A DNA stretch of 64,000 bases from Paenibacillus sedimenti (lineage in GTDB: Bacteria; Bacillota; Bacilli; Paenibacillales; NBRC-103111): NCBI RefSeq assembly GCF_014534655.1, contig NZ_JACVVD010000011.1, positions 168,952 through 232,951 of the forward strand, given 5' to 3'. The translations under genes were made by a program, and so were the position numbers. The notes beneath the pieces are model-generated. The model had not been told where the DNA came from. It saw only the letters and a program-made list of their open reading frames with translations, and ran no database searches. How positions within the stretch are numbered: the stretch's first letter is position 1; every line of letters begins with the position of its first letter. Positions 25,477-33,616 of this stretch are shown in pieces.

Positions 25477-27060
25477 TTATGGTGCACTCGTTAAAAATTG
25501 CGCCGTCGGATTTTTTTCTATCGCTGAACGCAGTGCGTACTCACTTTCGAATAAACCGACATAGTTGCCTTTTTTGTCTTTAACAAGCTGGGAGTTGATG
25601 CGGAACTTGCCCGGATCGATCTTATCATCGACAATCCAACGCGCAAACTGGTAATTCTGCCGCTGCAACTGGATATCTACCCCATATTCGGACTTCATTC
25701 GATGCTCGAGAACCTCGAATTGAAGCTGTCCAACGACGCCGAGAATCATATCCTCGAAACCGATCGTTGTGAATACTTGTATCATGCCTTCTTCGGTCAA
25801 TTGATCGATGCCTTTCAAAAATTGCTTTTGCTTCAAGGCATTCTTGATCGATACCTTGCTGAACAGCTCCGGCGAGAACGTTGGCAGCTCATCGAAAATA
25901 ACTTCTTCGCCTTGGCTTAACGAATCGCCGATCCGGAAGATGCCCGGGTCAAACAGCCCGATAATATCGCCTGGGAACGCCTCTTCCACGATATCACGAT
26001 CCTGTGCAAGGAATTGCTGCGGTTGTGCTAATTTAATTTCTTTGCCTGCACGGTTATGCTTAACGGACATACCTCGCTCGAATTTACCGGAAACAATGCG
26101 TAGGAAGGCAATACGATCTCGATGGGCAGGATTCATGTTCGCTTGAATTTTGAAAACATAGCCTGAAAATTTCTCCTTCGTAGGCTCGATCAGACCCGCC
26201 GAGCTGTTGCGAGGCTCCGGTTTCGGCGCTAATTGCAGGAAGTTCTCGAGGAATGTCTGCACCCCAAAGTTGTTGACGGCGCTGCCGAAGAATACCGGAG
26301 TCAATTCGCCCTGCAGCACTTTTTCCATATCAAAAGGATCTCCAGCTACATCCAGCAGCTCAATATCCTGACTTAATTGCTTATGCAGAAACTCACCGGC
26401 GATTTCTTTCACGAGCGGGTCATCGACGCCGCTTACTTTACGCACTTCGATTTGCTTGTGATCGTCGCCTTGGAACAGCTCCAGCTGCGTCTTTTCACGA
26501 TCATATACGCCGCAGAACTGCTTGCCGGAGCCGATCGGCCAGTTCATCGGGTAAGAACGAATGCCTAGCACCTCTTCCAGTTCTTCAAGCAGTTCGAACG
26601 GATCGCGGCCTTCGCGGTCCAATTTATTAATAAAGGTGAAAATCGGGATACCGCGCATGCGGCAAACTTGGAACAGCTTCTTCGTCTGCGCCTCGACCCC
26701 TTTGGCAACGTCGATTAGCATCACCGCGCTATCCGCAGCTGTGAGCGTCCGGTACGTATCTTCACTAAAATCCTGGTGACCTGGCGTATCCAAAATATTA
26801 ATGCGATGCCCTTCATAATCGAACTGCATCACCGAGGACGTAACCGAGATTCCACGCTGCTTCTCAATCTCCATCCAGTCGGAGGTGGCATGCTTGCTGG
26901 CTTTGCGGCCTTTGACCGTACCCGCCAACCGAATTGCCCCCCCGAATAGGAGCAGCTTTTCGGTTAAAGTTGTTTTACCCGCATCCGGGTGGGAAATAAT
27001 CGCGAACGTTCGTCGTTTAGCGACTTCCGTCTCTAGTTGTTTGTTTAATTGCGTAGTCAT
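25477..27060 (-). CDS. prfC: Peptide chain release factor 3
   Basis: A 527-residue translational GTPase that recycles RF1/RF2 from the ribosome after termination. G1 is ISHPDAGKTTLTE, the switch I region includes KQRGISVTSS, G3 is DTPGHQDF, G4 is INKLDREGRDPF. The RF3-specific C-terminus is present (GVVGQLQFEVLEHRMKSEYG and YQFARWI). Length is standard. It is flanked by a bidirectional terminator and a phosphoesterase gene, and appears monocistronic. Confidence 0.96.
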   Translation of the reverse strand: MTTQLNKQLETEVAKRRTFAIISHPDAGKTTLTEKLLLFGGAIRLAGTVKGRKASKHATSDWMEIEKQRGISVTSSVMQFDYEGHRINILDTPGHQDFSEDTYRTLTAADSAVMLIDVAKGVEAQTKKLFQVCRMRGIPIFTFINKLDREGRDPFELLEELEEVLGIRSYPMNWPIGSGKQFCGVYDREKTQLELFQGDDHKQIEVRKVSGVDDPLVKEIAGEFLHKQLSQDIELLDVAGDPFDMEKVLQGELTPVFFGSAVNNFGVQTFLENFLQLAPKPEPRNSSAGLIEPTKEKFSGYVFKIQANMNPAHRDRIAFLRIVSGKFERGMSVKHNRAGKEIKLAQPQQFLAQDRDIVEEAFPGDIIGLFDPGIFRIGDSLSQGEEVIFDELPTFSPELFSKVSIKNALKQKQFLKGIDQLTEEGMIQVFTTIGFEDMILGVVGQLQFEVLEHRMKSEYGVDIQLQRQNYQFARWIVDDKIDPGKFRINSQLVKDKKGNYVGLFESEYALRSAIEKNPTAQFLTSAP

Positions 27061-27115
27061 CCGTTTATTTAGTCCCTTCTTCTTGCAATAGGTTGTTTAA
27101 ATTTATTTCTTCCAT

Positions 27116-28180
27116 CTAGGCTTTTTGCAGATCAATGCTCCATTCCGCTTCCGCGATAAAGGAGCGGTTGCTGAATTCTCGCCCTCGGATTACAACTTTA
27201 TTCGCGTACACCTGCACATAAAGTCCTTGCGCTTTATTCTTCGCTTCCTGCTGGTAGGCGCGATTCAGCGTCCTGCCTACAGAGGAGTTATGAAAGTAAT
27301 GGAAGGTTTCCTTCACATAATGCGGAGAACCATTCTGGAAATCCTGATGGCGGTGTCCGCAAAAAACGAACACATTCTTGTAAGGCTTGAGTGCTTCACG
27401 GAACTGAACAGCCCGGATCAATTGATGAGTGCGGCCATCCGTGCCGTTGGCCGGCAACGGCTGATGGGTCATGACGAATAACGGTCTTCCCGGTTTATAG
27501 AGCGCTTTGAGCCGTTCTTTGAACCACGCCATTTGCTCATCCGAGTACCAGGCTCCTTCTCCTACCTCCGGCTTTTCCTGTACATAGGCCTCTTGAGACA
27601 GCAGAAGGATGGAATGCTCCTTCGTTGTAAATTCGTTGTAAAGCTTCTCATACCCGAAAAACTTTTTAAACTGCTCCCTCGACATGGCGTCCGTCTTCCC
27701 ATTCGGAACGGCGCCCTGATCCCAGTTGTTCGCTTTGTTTATCCAGATCGTGTAGTAGTCGTGATTGCCCATATTCGCGTGAACAGGCGGCAGTTTATAT
27801 TCGCTTACTATGGTACGCAGGGCCTTATAATCGCTTTCCGTGCCTGTGTCGGTTAAATCGCCGGTCAACATGATCGCATCGACCGGTGCATTAAAATGCG
27901 TAATATCATCCAATGCTTGCCTTAGCTTTTTACCGGTCGTCGGGTCTCCGCTGCTAACATGGAGATCGCTTAATATAAAATACGACATAAGCGGTTCCGT
28001 TGACAACGGTTCAGCCGTTGGTTCCGCCGTCGCTAAAACAGGTTCCGGTTTCAAAGGAGACATAACTGCCTCTTCCCCGGACAGAAATTTTTTCTTGACC
28101 AGCTGGCTAAAAACCGCGCTTAATCCGACCAGGGCTGCACCGATGAACATCAACCATCTAATAAAAGCTCTTCGCGACAT
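27116..28180 (-). CDS. Tat-type exported metallophosphoesterase
   Basis: A 354-residue calcineurin-like phosphoesterase with a twin-arginine signal (MSRRAFIRWLMFIGAALVGL). The metal motifs are in order: ILSDLHVSSGD, MLTGDLTDTG, ANMGNHDYY, FVMTHQPLP and FVFCGHRHQDF. A Pro/Glu/Thr linker separates signal and catalytic domain. The enzyme is likely at the outer membrane face or cell wall and would cleave phosphoesters; the substrate is unknown. ATG 28180 is preferred to the upstream TTG because GAGGTG precedes it, though the spacing is short. Confidence 0.88.
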   Translation of the reverse strand: MSRRAFIRWLMFIGAALVGLSAVFSQLVKKKFLSGEEAVMSPLKPEPVLATAEPTAEPLSTEPLMSYFILSDLHVSSGDPTTGKKLRQALDDITHFNAPVDAIMLTGDLTDTGTESDYKALRTIVSEYKLPPVHANMGNHDYYTIWINKANNWDQGAVPNGKTDAMSREQFKKFFGYEKLYNEFTTKEHSILLLSQEAYVQEKPEVGEGAWYSDEQMAWFKERLKALYKPGRPLFVMTHQPLPANGTDGRTHQLIRAVQFREALKPYKNVFVFCGHRHQDFQNGSPHYVKETFHYFHNSSVGRTLNRAYQQEAKNKAQGLYVQVYANKVVIRGREFSNRSFIAEAEWSIDLQKA

Positions 28181-28273
28181 ACTGCACCTCAATTATCAAT
28201 AATGACCGTTACTCATAAACACTATTATAACAGATCCCGCAAAATTGAAGAAAGACCCCAATAATGACAATAA

Positions 28274-28299
28274 AACCAACGGGCATGTCAGCCCGTTGG
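28274..28299 (-). terminator. Terminator of zwf
   Basis: CCAACGGGC (28276-28284) and GCCCGTTGG (28291-28299) pair perfectly, followed on the minus strand by TTTTATT. Confidence 0.8.
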
Positions 28300-28314
28300 C
28301 ATCTCTTGTAAAAC

Positions 28315-29856
28315 CTATTTGGTCAGCACCGAAGCTTTCGGGGACTCCGTTTCCCAATCCACTTCGCCTTCGTTTTGACCGTTTATCGGCCACCATTTGA
28401 AGCCGTCTTGCGTCAGCATCTGCGTCGCTTCCTCAGGTCCCCATGATCCGGCCGGATAGGACTTCAAATCTGCGGAGCTTTCAGCCCACGCCGCAGCGAT
28501 GCGATCCACATAGGACCAAGCCAGCGCCACTTCGTCCCATCGGGTGAAGTACGTGGAATCGCCGCGCGTCGCATCATAGATCAATCGCTCGTAGGCTTCC
28601 GGCGTATTGATGCCGATTTGGCAGCTTTGGCAGAAATCCATGGCGACCGGAACGATCACTCCTTCCGAGCCCGGCTGCTTGGCATTCATTTTCAAATAGA
28701 TGCCTTCCATCGGATTCACGCGGAACACGAGCAGATTCGGCTGCAGATCGTGTTTTTTGGCCAAATATACGTTATTCGGGATATTTTTGAACTCCACGAC
28801 AACCTCCGTTGTTTTAAGCGGAAGCCTTTTTCCAGTACGGATATAGAAAGGGACACCCGCCCAGCGGAAATTATCCACGTGTACGCGAGCCGCAAAATAC
28901 GTCTCCGTCGTCGATTCCGGATTCACGGACTCTTCTTCGCGGTAGGCCGGAAGCGCTTTGCCCTTCGATGTGCCATTGGTGTATTGGCCGCGAACGACGT
29001 TCGCCCTCACATCATCGCTGTTCTCGAACAGACGAAGGGAACGAAGCACCTTCACTTTCTCATCGCGAATATCTTCCGGATGCAAGCGGCTTGGCGGTTC
29101 CATCGCCATCATCATCAGCATTTGCAGCATATGGTTTTGGCCCATATCGCGAAGTGCGCCGGAATGGTCATAATAGCCGCCGCGTTCTTCAACGCCAACC
29201 GTTTCACTAAGCGTTATTTGAATATTTGCTATGTATTTGTTGTTCCAAAGCGGCTCGAAAAATGCGTTTGCGAACCGCACGAACTCGATGTTCTGCACCA
29301 TTTCTTTACCCAAGTAGTGGTCGATGCGGTAAATATCTTTTTCCTCGAATACTTGGCGCAGTTGTCCGTTCAAGCGCTCCGCCGAAGGCAGATCATAGCC
29401 GAAAGGCTTCTCGATCACGAGGCGATGCCAACCTTGCGTCTCGAGCAAGCCGCCTTCCCGCAAGTTGTAAGAAACATTGCCGAACAACTCCGGAGCCAGT
29501 GCCAGGTAAAACAACCGGTTGCCGCCCGTTTGAAACTGTTCGTCCAGTCTGGCCGTCAGCGCATTCAGCTCGTGGAAGCCAGCCACGTTATTGATATCCA
29601 GTGACATATATTCAAAATGCTGCGCGAAATTCGCAAATTCCGGCTCATTCGTAATTTTGTATCGTGCAAAATCATTGATGGACTGCTTCACGTCCTCACG
29701 GAACTGCTCATTCGTGCGTGGTCTTCGAGCCAGACCGACCACGGCAAAGTTTTCGCCCAATTTGCCTTCCCGGTATAAAGCATAAAAAGCCGGAAATAAC
29801 TTCCTTTTCGCCAGATCCCCTGTTGCTCCGAAAATATAAAACACAGCTCCACTCAT
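28315..29856 (-). CDS. zwf: Glucose-6-phosphate 1-dehydrogenase
   Basis: A 513-residue enzyme that oxidises glucose-6-phosphate with NADP(+), the entry step of the pentose phosphate pathway. The Rossmann motif is FGATGDLAKRKLFPAFYALY; the catalytic signature is DHYLGKEMVQNI with the active-site His and Lys; EKPFGYDLPSA is also conserved. Length is normal. A good ribosome site is not obvious before ATG 29856 (only AGAGAAAG). It is monocistronic, without adjacent gnd or pgl. Confidence 0.96.
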   Translation of the reverse strand: MSGAVFYIFGATGDLAKRKLFPAFYALYREGKLGENFAVVGLARRPRTNEQFREDVKQSINDFARYKITNEPEFANFAQHFEYMSLDINNVAGFHELNALTARLDEQFQTGGNRLFYLALAPELFGNVSYNLREGGLLETQGWHRLVIEKPFGYDLPSAERLNGQLRQVFEEKDIYRIDHYLGKEMVQNIEFVRFANAFFEPLWNNKYIANIQITLSETVGVEERGGYYDHSGALRDMGQNHMLQMLMMMAMEPPSRLHPEDIRDEKVKVLRSLRLFENSDDVRANVVRGQYTNGTSKGKALPAYREEESVNPESTTETYFAARVHVDNFRWAGVPFYIRTGKRLPLKTTEVVVEFKNIPNNVYLAKKHDLQPNLLVFRVNPMEGIYLKMNAKQPGSEGVIVPVAMDFCQSCQIGINTPEAYERLIYDATRGDSTYFTRWDEVALAWSYVDRIAAAWAESSADLKSYPAGSWGPEEATQMLTQDGFKWWPINGQNEGEVDWETESPKASVLTK

Positions 29857-30048
29857 CTATGCATCATTCTTTCTCTATTGGATTAGGTAATATGCTTAGC
29901 ATACCTAAAATGAGCTAGGTATTCAACTTTTCCAGGCCAATTTGTCTGATAACTTTTTCTTATGCGAAAGTAGACATTCGTCTATACCGAAAAGTCCGGA
30001 GCGGAATAGGCTGACAGTAGTCTATAACACGGAGGTGCAAGGAAAAAC

Positions 30049-30414
30049 ATGCAGCGCATATTCCCGGTAACAGAACAAACCTGTATAGCTCATTGCGGTA
30101 AGCAGGTTCTGATTTACTTATACGACGGTTCGGAAATCTATGGGACGTTAAGTCGCGTGGAAAGCGGCCGCCTTATTTTGAACGACACCGTGGCAGCGGT
30201 GTCCAGCTCGTCCAAGAAAAAGCCAAAAGGCAAAGCAGCTAAGGCTAAACCCAATCAAAATCAGGCAACGACCCAAGCTTGGGGGCCATTCGGTGTTCCT
30301 TACGGATATGGATACGGCCCATATGGCTTCCCTCCCTTCGGAGGCTTCGGCTATGGCGCCGCTCTAGCTATCGAATTAGCTGCGATCGCCGTATTATTCG
30401 CTTTCCTTATTTAA
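30049..30414 (+). CDS. Small membrane protein, LSm-like start and Gly/Tyr/Pro-rich tail
   Basis: A 121-residue protein of unknown function. Residues 20-50 (VLIYLYDGSEIYGTLSRVES, then LILND) resemble a short Sm-like beta-barrel strand set. They are followed by a basic KKKPKGKAAKAKP linker, a YGYGYGPYGFPPFGGFGYG segment, and a C-terminal hydrophobic helix (LAIELAAIAVLFAFLI). ATG 30049 has GGAGGTG upstream. A terminator follows at once. The layout suggests a membrane-tethered, self-associating protein, perhaps spore-related as in other Gly/Tyr-rich Bacillales proteins, but that is a guess. Confidence 0.7.
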   Translation: MQRIFPVTEQTCIAHCGKQVLIYLYDGSEIYGTLSRVESGRLILNDTVAAVSSSSKKKPKGKAAKAKPNQNQATTQAWGPFGVPYGYGYGPYGFPPFGGFGYGAALAIELAAIAVLFAFLI

Positions 30415-30419
30415 GCAAA

Positions 30420-30460
30420 GCAGGGCTGTGGATATTTACTCCACGGCCCTGCGTTTTTTT
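30420..30460 (+). terminator. Terminator of the Gly/Tyr-rich protein gene
   Basis: GCAGGGCTGTGGA pairs with CCACGGCCCTGC (30441-30452), followed by seven T. Confidence 0.88.
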
Positions 30461-30903
30461 CATCGAAGCGATTTCGTCATCCTATAACAGGCGATCTCCG
30501 GTATATAATCCTTCACTGAATACCCTCTGCCTACATAAAACCGGAATGCCTTCTCATTACTGTCGTCAACCAGCAGCTCCACGGTCCGGCAACGCTCAGC
30601 GTTCCCGTAGGCCTCCGCGACGTTCATCAGCTGCTGCCCCCAGCCTCTGCTCTGCTCCCGAGGGTCAATCGCGAGCATATCCACATATAAGACTCGAGAT
30701 TTGCGGAGGACTGTAATAAAACCGAATGGACGTCTTACTCCCTTAGCTGCGACGTACGTCACATTCCGGTTCAACCGCTTGCGTATTTCAGTAAAAGTCG
30801 CTGACGAGCTTACGTCAAACTTTCTTGAAAAAGGAACTAATTGTTCCACGATTAATCGGTGAATGACCCGATCGTCAACGGAAGCTAATCGTTTGCGTAT
30901 CAC
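30460..30903 (-). CDS. GNAT-family N-acetyltransferase
   Basis: A 147-residue acetyltransferase of the GNAT fold. Motif A, which binds the acetyl-CoA pyrophosphate, is DPREQSRGWGQQLMNVAEAY; motif B ends NEKAFRFYVGRGYSVKD. The substrate cannot be inferred. The start is GTG 30903, with GGAGG 11 nt upstream; no in-frame ATG gives a better fit. It ends against the terminator of the convergent small-protein gene. Confidence 0.82.
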   Translation of the reverse strand: MIRKRLASVDDRVIHRLIVEQLVPFSRKFDVSSSATFTEIRKRLNRNVTYVAAKGVRRPFGFITVLRKSRVLYVDMLAIDPREQSRGWGQQLMNVAEAYGNAERCRTVELLVDDSNEKAFRFYVGRGYSVKDYIPEIACYRMTKSLR

Positions 30904-31073
30904 ACGGCATCGCCTCCACTTGAAGCAATAATGCTATCTTATGTAGGTGTTTCCGCGCTTGACTCCATTTGTTCCCAAAAAAACCAGTGAAATCTTCCTA
31001 TGCAAGTACCAATTTACCCCAATCACTGCGAATGGTATAGTATATATAAGCGAACAAAGAGGTGGTGTTTCCT

Positions 31074-31685
31074 ATGATTAACGCCTATCCGGTCACGGTA
31101 ATTAACAGCTACCAAACACATAAGGACTACTACCGAGTCAGCAGCGTGCGCAGCGTAACAGGCGGCAAGTCGAGTACTTCACGTCAGCCCCTTGATCTGC
31201 CTTATGATCGATTAATGTACAAACAACTGGCTCAAAGATCAGCTCAAGGACTGGCAGGAATCGTGCAATCCGCACAGAGCGTCAAACAGTCCGCACAAAC
31301 GTTGATAGAATCTCGACAGTTGAACGAGAGCATTACCGAACCTATTCGAGCATTCATCCATGCTTATCATACATTTCAAGATCAATTGCGTGAATCCCCT
31401 GAGTACTTAATTGCCGAGCTTGACGATAGCTCACTTGAGGTTCAGGTTGATGAACTCAAGGAACAGATGGAGAGTCGTGATGGACTTACGAATAAAAGCC
31501 TAGGAAACATCATCGGTTTTGCTGAATCTTTGTCCAGCCAATTAGGACGATTAGAGCAGCTGCCCACCGAAACCTTATTTCAAATGCATCGTTCACCGCT
31601 TAAGCCTTACGGTCAATACCGTTCTCAGCTTCAAGCCTATCTGCCCGTTCCCATGAACGGCCTGCTGCTCGATCAGCGCATATAA
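31074..31685 (+). CDS. Hypothetical protein, helical
   Basis: A 203-residue protein I do not recognise. It starts MINAYPVTVINSYQTHKDYY and is mostly predicted helical: Gln/Ser-rich IVQSAQSVKQSAQTLIESRQ, acidic ELDDSSLEVQVDELKEQMES, and a Pro-rich end. No signal peptide or membrane helix is seen. ATG 31074 is preferred (SD AGAGGTGG, about 10 nt); a GTG at 31062 would touch the ribosome site. A TATAGT/TATATA-like -10 lies near 31040. The pattern recalls small structural or flagellar-hook-like proteins, but there is no firm match. Confidence 0.65.
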   Translation: MINAYPVTVINSYQTHKDYYRVSSVRSVTGGKSSTSRQPLDLPYDRLMYKQLAQRSAQGLAGIVQSAQSVKQSAQTLIESRQLNESITEPIRAFIHAYHTFQDQLRESPEYLIAELDDSSLEVQVDELKEQMESRDGLTNKSLGNIIGFAESLSSQLGRLEQLPTETLFQMHRSPLKPYGQYRSQLQAYLPVPMNGLLLDQRI

Positions 31686-31884
31686 CCCTGCTCCCCAACT
31701 TGAAACAGTGAAGCAGACAAATATCTTTCTCCCGTATCCGGAAGCAGTGTAACGATCAGCTTCCTTTTGTTCTCGGGTCTTCTCGCGATTTGTGTGGCAG
31801 CATGAACAGCAGCCCCCGAGGAGACCCCGACCAGCAATCCTTCCATTCGCGCCAATTGACGTGTCGCCTCGAATGCTTTCTCAA
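31673..31884 (-). pseudogene. Cysteine synthase (cysK-like) C-terminal remnant
   Basis: About 70 codons match the C-terminus of O-acetylserine sulfhydrylase: AFEATRQLARMEGLLVGVSS, GAAVHAATQIARRPE and IVTLLPDTGERYLSASLF. The PLP-lysine domain and everything before AFEATR are absent; upstream the frame continues into unrelated sequence. There is no start codon with a ribosome site. It is a gene scar, overlapping the end of the convergent hypothetical gene by 13 bp. Only the 3' part of an ancestral cysteine synthase gene survives. Confidence 0.8.
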
Positions 31885-32228
31885 ACCCATTGGAAGCCCC
31901 TCCCCAGCACTAATAATTTGAATAACGAACGGTAACCTCCCCAAAGTGGAAGACTTAGTCGCCTGCGACTATTTCCGCCCTGTTTGTTCCTTTTCGGATG
32001 ATAATCTCATGCCAGGACTAGTCGAATTACGCCCTTCGATCACATACATGAACCCAGTCCGGACAACGAACGAAGGGCTCTATTTAGCGACTCAATGGTC
32101 ATTATTTGCGAACGCTGGGCGCTGTTCAGTATTTGTGCGAACGTCTTTATAACCGAACAGTAGTCGCAGTTCCATATTTCTCGGCGATGATCATCTGACT
32201 TCCGATTTATCCAAAAATTTGCAATACA
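31885..32228. other. Degenerate intergenic stretch after the cysK scar
   Basis: No gene with a ribosome site is visible. The only long frame (31946-32152, + strand) has no family look and no SD. The region looks like decayed sequence left beside the cysK remnant. Confidence 0.5.
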
Positions 32229-32259
32229 AAAGAACCGTTCAAGATTAAACGGTTCTCTC
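32229..32259 (-). terminator. Terminator of lepB
   Basis: AGAACCGTT (32231-32239) pairs with AACGGTTCT (32248-32256); on the minus strand it is followed by TTTTGTATT. Confidence 0.75.
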
Positions 32260-32307
32260 GTTGGATTTCATAAAGCAAAATCACGACACTTGGATCTTCA
32301 GAGCTTA

Positions 32308-32856
32308 TTAAAACAGCTTTTTCCCCAGCACATGATCGAGCGGAATGTACCCGATCACTCTGCTGTCCATGCTGTTGTTGCGGTTATCTCCCATGACGAA
32401 AACGTGACCATCAGGAACTTTCCACTTCGCATCCGCCGACTCTCGCATCTGTTCATTGAGATACGGTTCATCGATAGCTACGCCATTGCGATACATTTTA
32501 TGATCCTTAAGCTCCAGTTCATCTCCCGCTTTGCCGATCACCCGTTTGATCCATACATGCTTATCATCGCCTCTGGTAAACAAGCTGAGCAGCGGACTAT
32601 CCAACAGATCGTTTTTGAATGTCCGTTTAAGATCAACCCGACTGTCGATGATGACGATATCGCCGTAGTCGGGTTCGTACTTAAACGTATGCGACAGCTT
32701 AGATACATACACTCGCTGCTGATCGTGCAGTGTTGGATCCATAGAATGTCCCATCACCTTCGTGGATTGGAATACAAAAACACCTAGAAATACAACCAAT
32801 ACAAACGAAATGGCAATGGACCCGATCCAGCTCCAAATTTGCTTTAGCAGATTCAT
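32308..32856 (-). CDS. lepB: Type I signal peptidase
   Basis: A 182-residue membrane-anchored serine/lysine peptidase that removes Sec signal peptides. One N-terminal helix (IGSIAISFVLVVFLGVFVF) precedes the catalytic Ser in MGHSMDPTL, the catalytic Lys in HVWIKRVIGKAGD, and the conserved MGDNRNNSMDSR box. Length is typical for Gram-positive SipS-type enzymes. ATG 32856 is preceded by AAGGAG. It lies 27 bp after liaR, so it is probably co-transcribed with the Lia system, an uncommon linkage. Confidence 0.93.
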   Translation of the reverse strand: MNLLKQIWSWIGSIAISFVLVVFLGVFVFQSTKVMGHSMDPTLHDQQRVYVSKLSHTFKYEPDYGDIVIIDSRVDLKRTFKNDLLDSPLLSLFTRGDDKHVWIKRVIGKAGDELELKDHKMYRNGVAIDEPYLNEQMRESADAKWKVPDGHVFVMGDNRNNSMDSRVIGYIPLDHVLGKKLF

Positions 32857-32882
32857 CGTTTCTCGCTCCTTTATGTCCCATG

Positions 32883-33527
32883 TTATTCGGCCAAACCATG
32901 CTTGAACGCATAAATTGCCGCTTGTGTGCGATCTTCCACACCCAGTTTTGCGAGTACATTCGTCACATGAAACTTGACGGTTTTCACCCCGATGAACAAC
33001 TCATCAGCGAGCTCTTGATTGGATTTGCCTTTCGCGATTAGGCGAAGGACTTCCATCTCGCGTTCCGTCAGCTCTTCATGAGGTGCCGCCGCTGCCTTCG
33101 GCTGACGGAATCGATTCATGATTTTCGATGCGACCTGCGATTCAAGAATTGACTGGCCTTTCGCTGCAGCTCTTATTGCCTGGGCAATTTCAGAGGCGCG
33201 TGATGTTTTGAGCAAATAACTGAAAGCGCCCGCTTCGATTACGGGGTACATTTTTTCATCATCCAAAAAGCTTGTGAGGACGATGACCTTGCATTCCGGG
33301 TAAAGCTGCAGCAGCTTGCGAGTCGTCTCGATGCCATCCATTCCTTCCATGACAAGATCCATGAGTACAACATCAGGCCGATACTCCTGGGCCAGACGGA
33401 TCCCGTCTTGTCCATTGCTCGCTTCGCCAACCACTTCGATGCCGTCTTCCGTCCCCAGAACCGCCGCTAGTCCAATTCGCACCATCTCGTGGTCGTCGAC
33501 GAGCAGCACCTTAATATTCGACTCCAT
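32883..33527 (-). CDS. liaR: LiaR-type response regulator (NarL family)
   Basis: A 214-residue regulator. The receiver has acidic residues D11/D12, phosphoacceptor D57 (VVLMDLVMEGMDG), switch Thr (VIVLTSF) and Lys (YLLKTSRA). The C-terminal LuxR HTH is LTEREMEVLRLIAKGKSNQE, then FIGVKTVKFHVTNVL. With the upstream liaS and liaF genes this is the LiaFSR/VraTSR cell-envelope stress system. It should activate genes such as the PspA/LiaH-like gene at the head of the cluster. ATG 33527 has AGGAGGAG. Confidence 0.92.
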   Translation of the reverse strand: MESNIKVLLVDDHEMVRIGLAAVLGTEDGIEVVGEASNGQDGIRLAQEYRPDVVLMDLVMEGMDGIETTRKLLQLYPECKVIVLTSFLDDEKMYPVIEAGAFSYLLKTSRASEIAQAIRAAAKGQSILESQVASKIMNRFRQPKAAAAPHEELTEREMEVLRLIAKGKSNQELADELFIGVKTVKFHVTNVLAKLGVEDRTQAAIYAFKHGLAE

Positions 33528-33544
33528 TTGCTTCTCCTCCTAAG

Positions 33545-33616
33545 AGCTTTCCGTAGGAAAGCTTGCATCGTAAGCATGCGCTCAGCTTTCCGTAGGAAAG
33601 CTTGCATCGTAAGCAT
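33545..33616. repeat. Tandem duplication of the liaS 3' end
   Basis: The 33-bp unit AGCTTTCCGTAGGAAAGCTT(...)CAT occurs at 33545-33577 and again at 33584-33616 without mismatch, a 39-bp period. One copy encodes the last LiaS residues (AYDASFPTES) and the other lies after the LiaS stop in the same frame. Each copy has an internal GCTTTCC/GGAAAGC inverted repeat. Confidence 0.9.

Noticed and set aside
28618..29604. A 328-codon frame antisense to zwf
   Set aside because: It mirrors zwf, a certain gene; the composition is His/Arg-rich nonsense with no start signal.
31946..32152. A 68-codon + strand frame in the gap after the cysK scar
   Set aside because: No SD, no family pattern; the region looks decayed.
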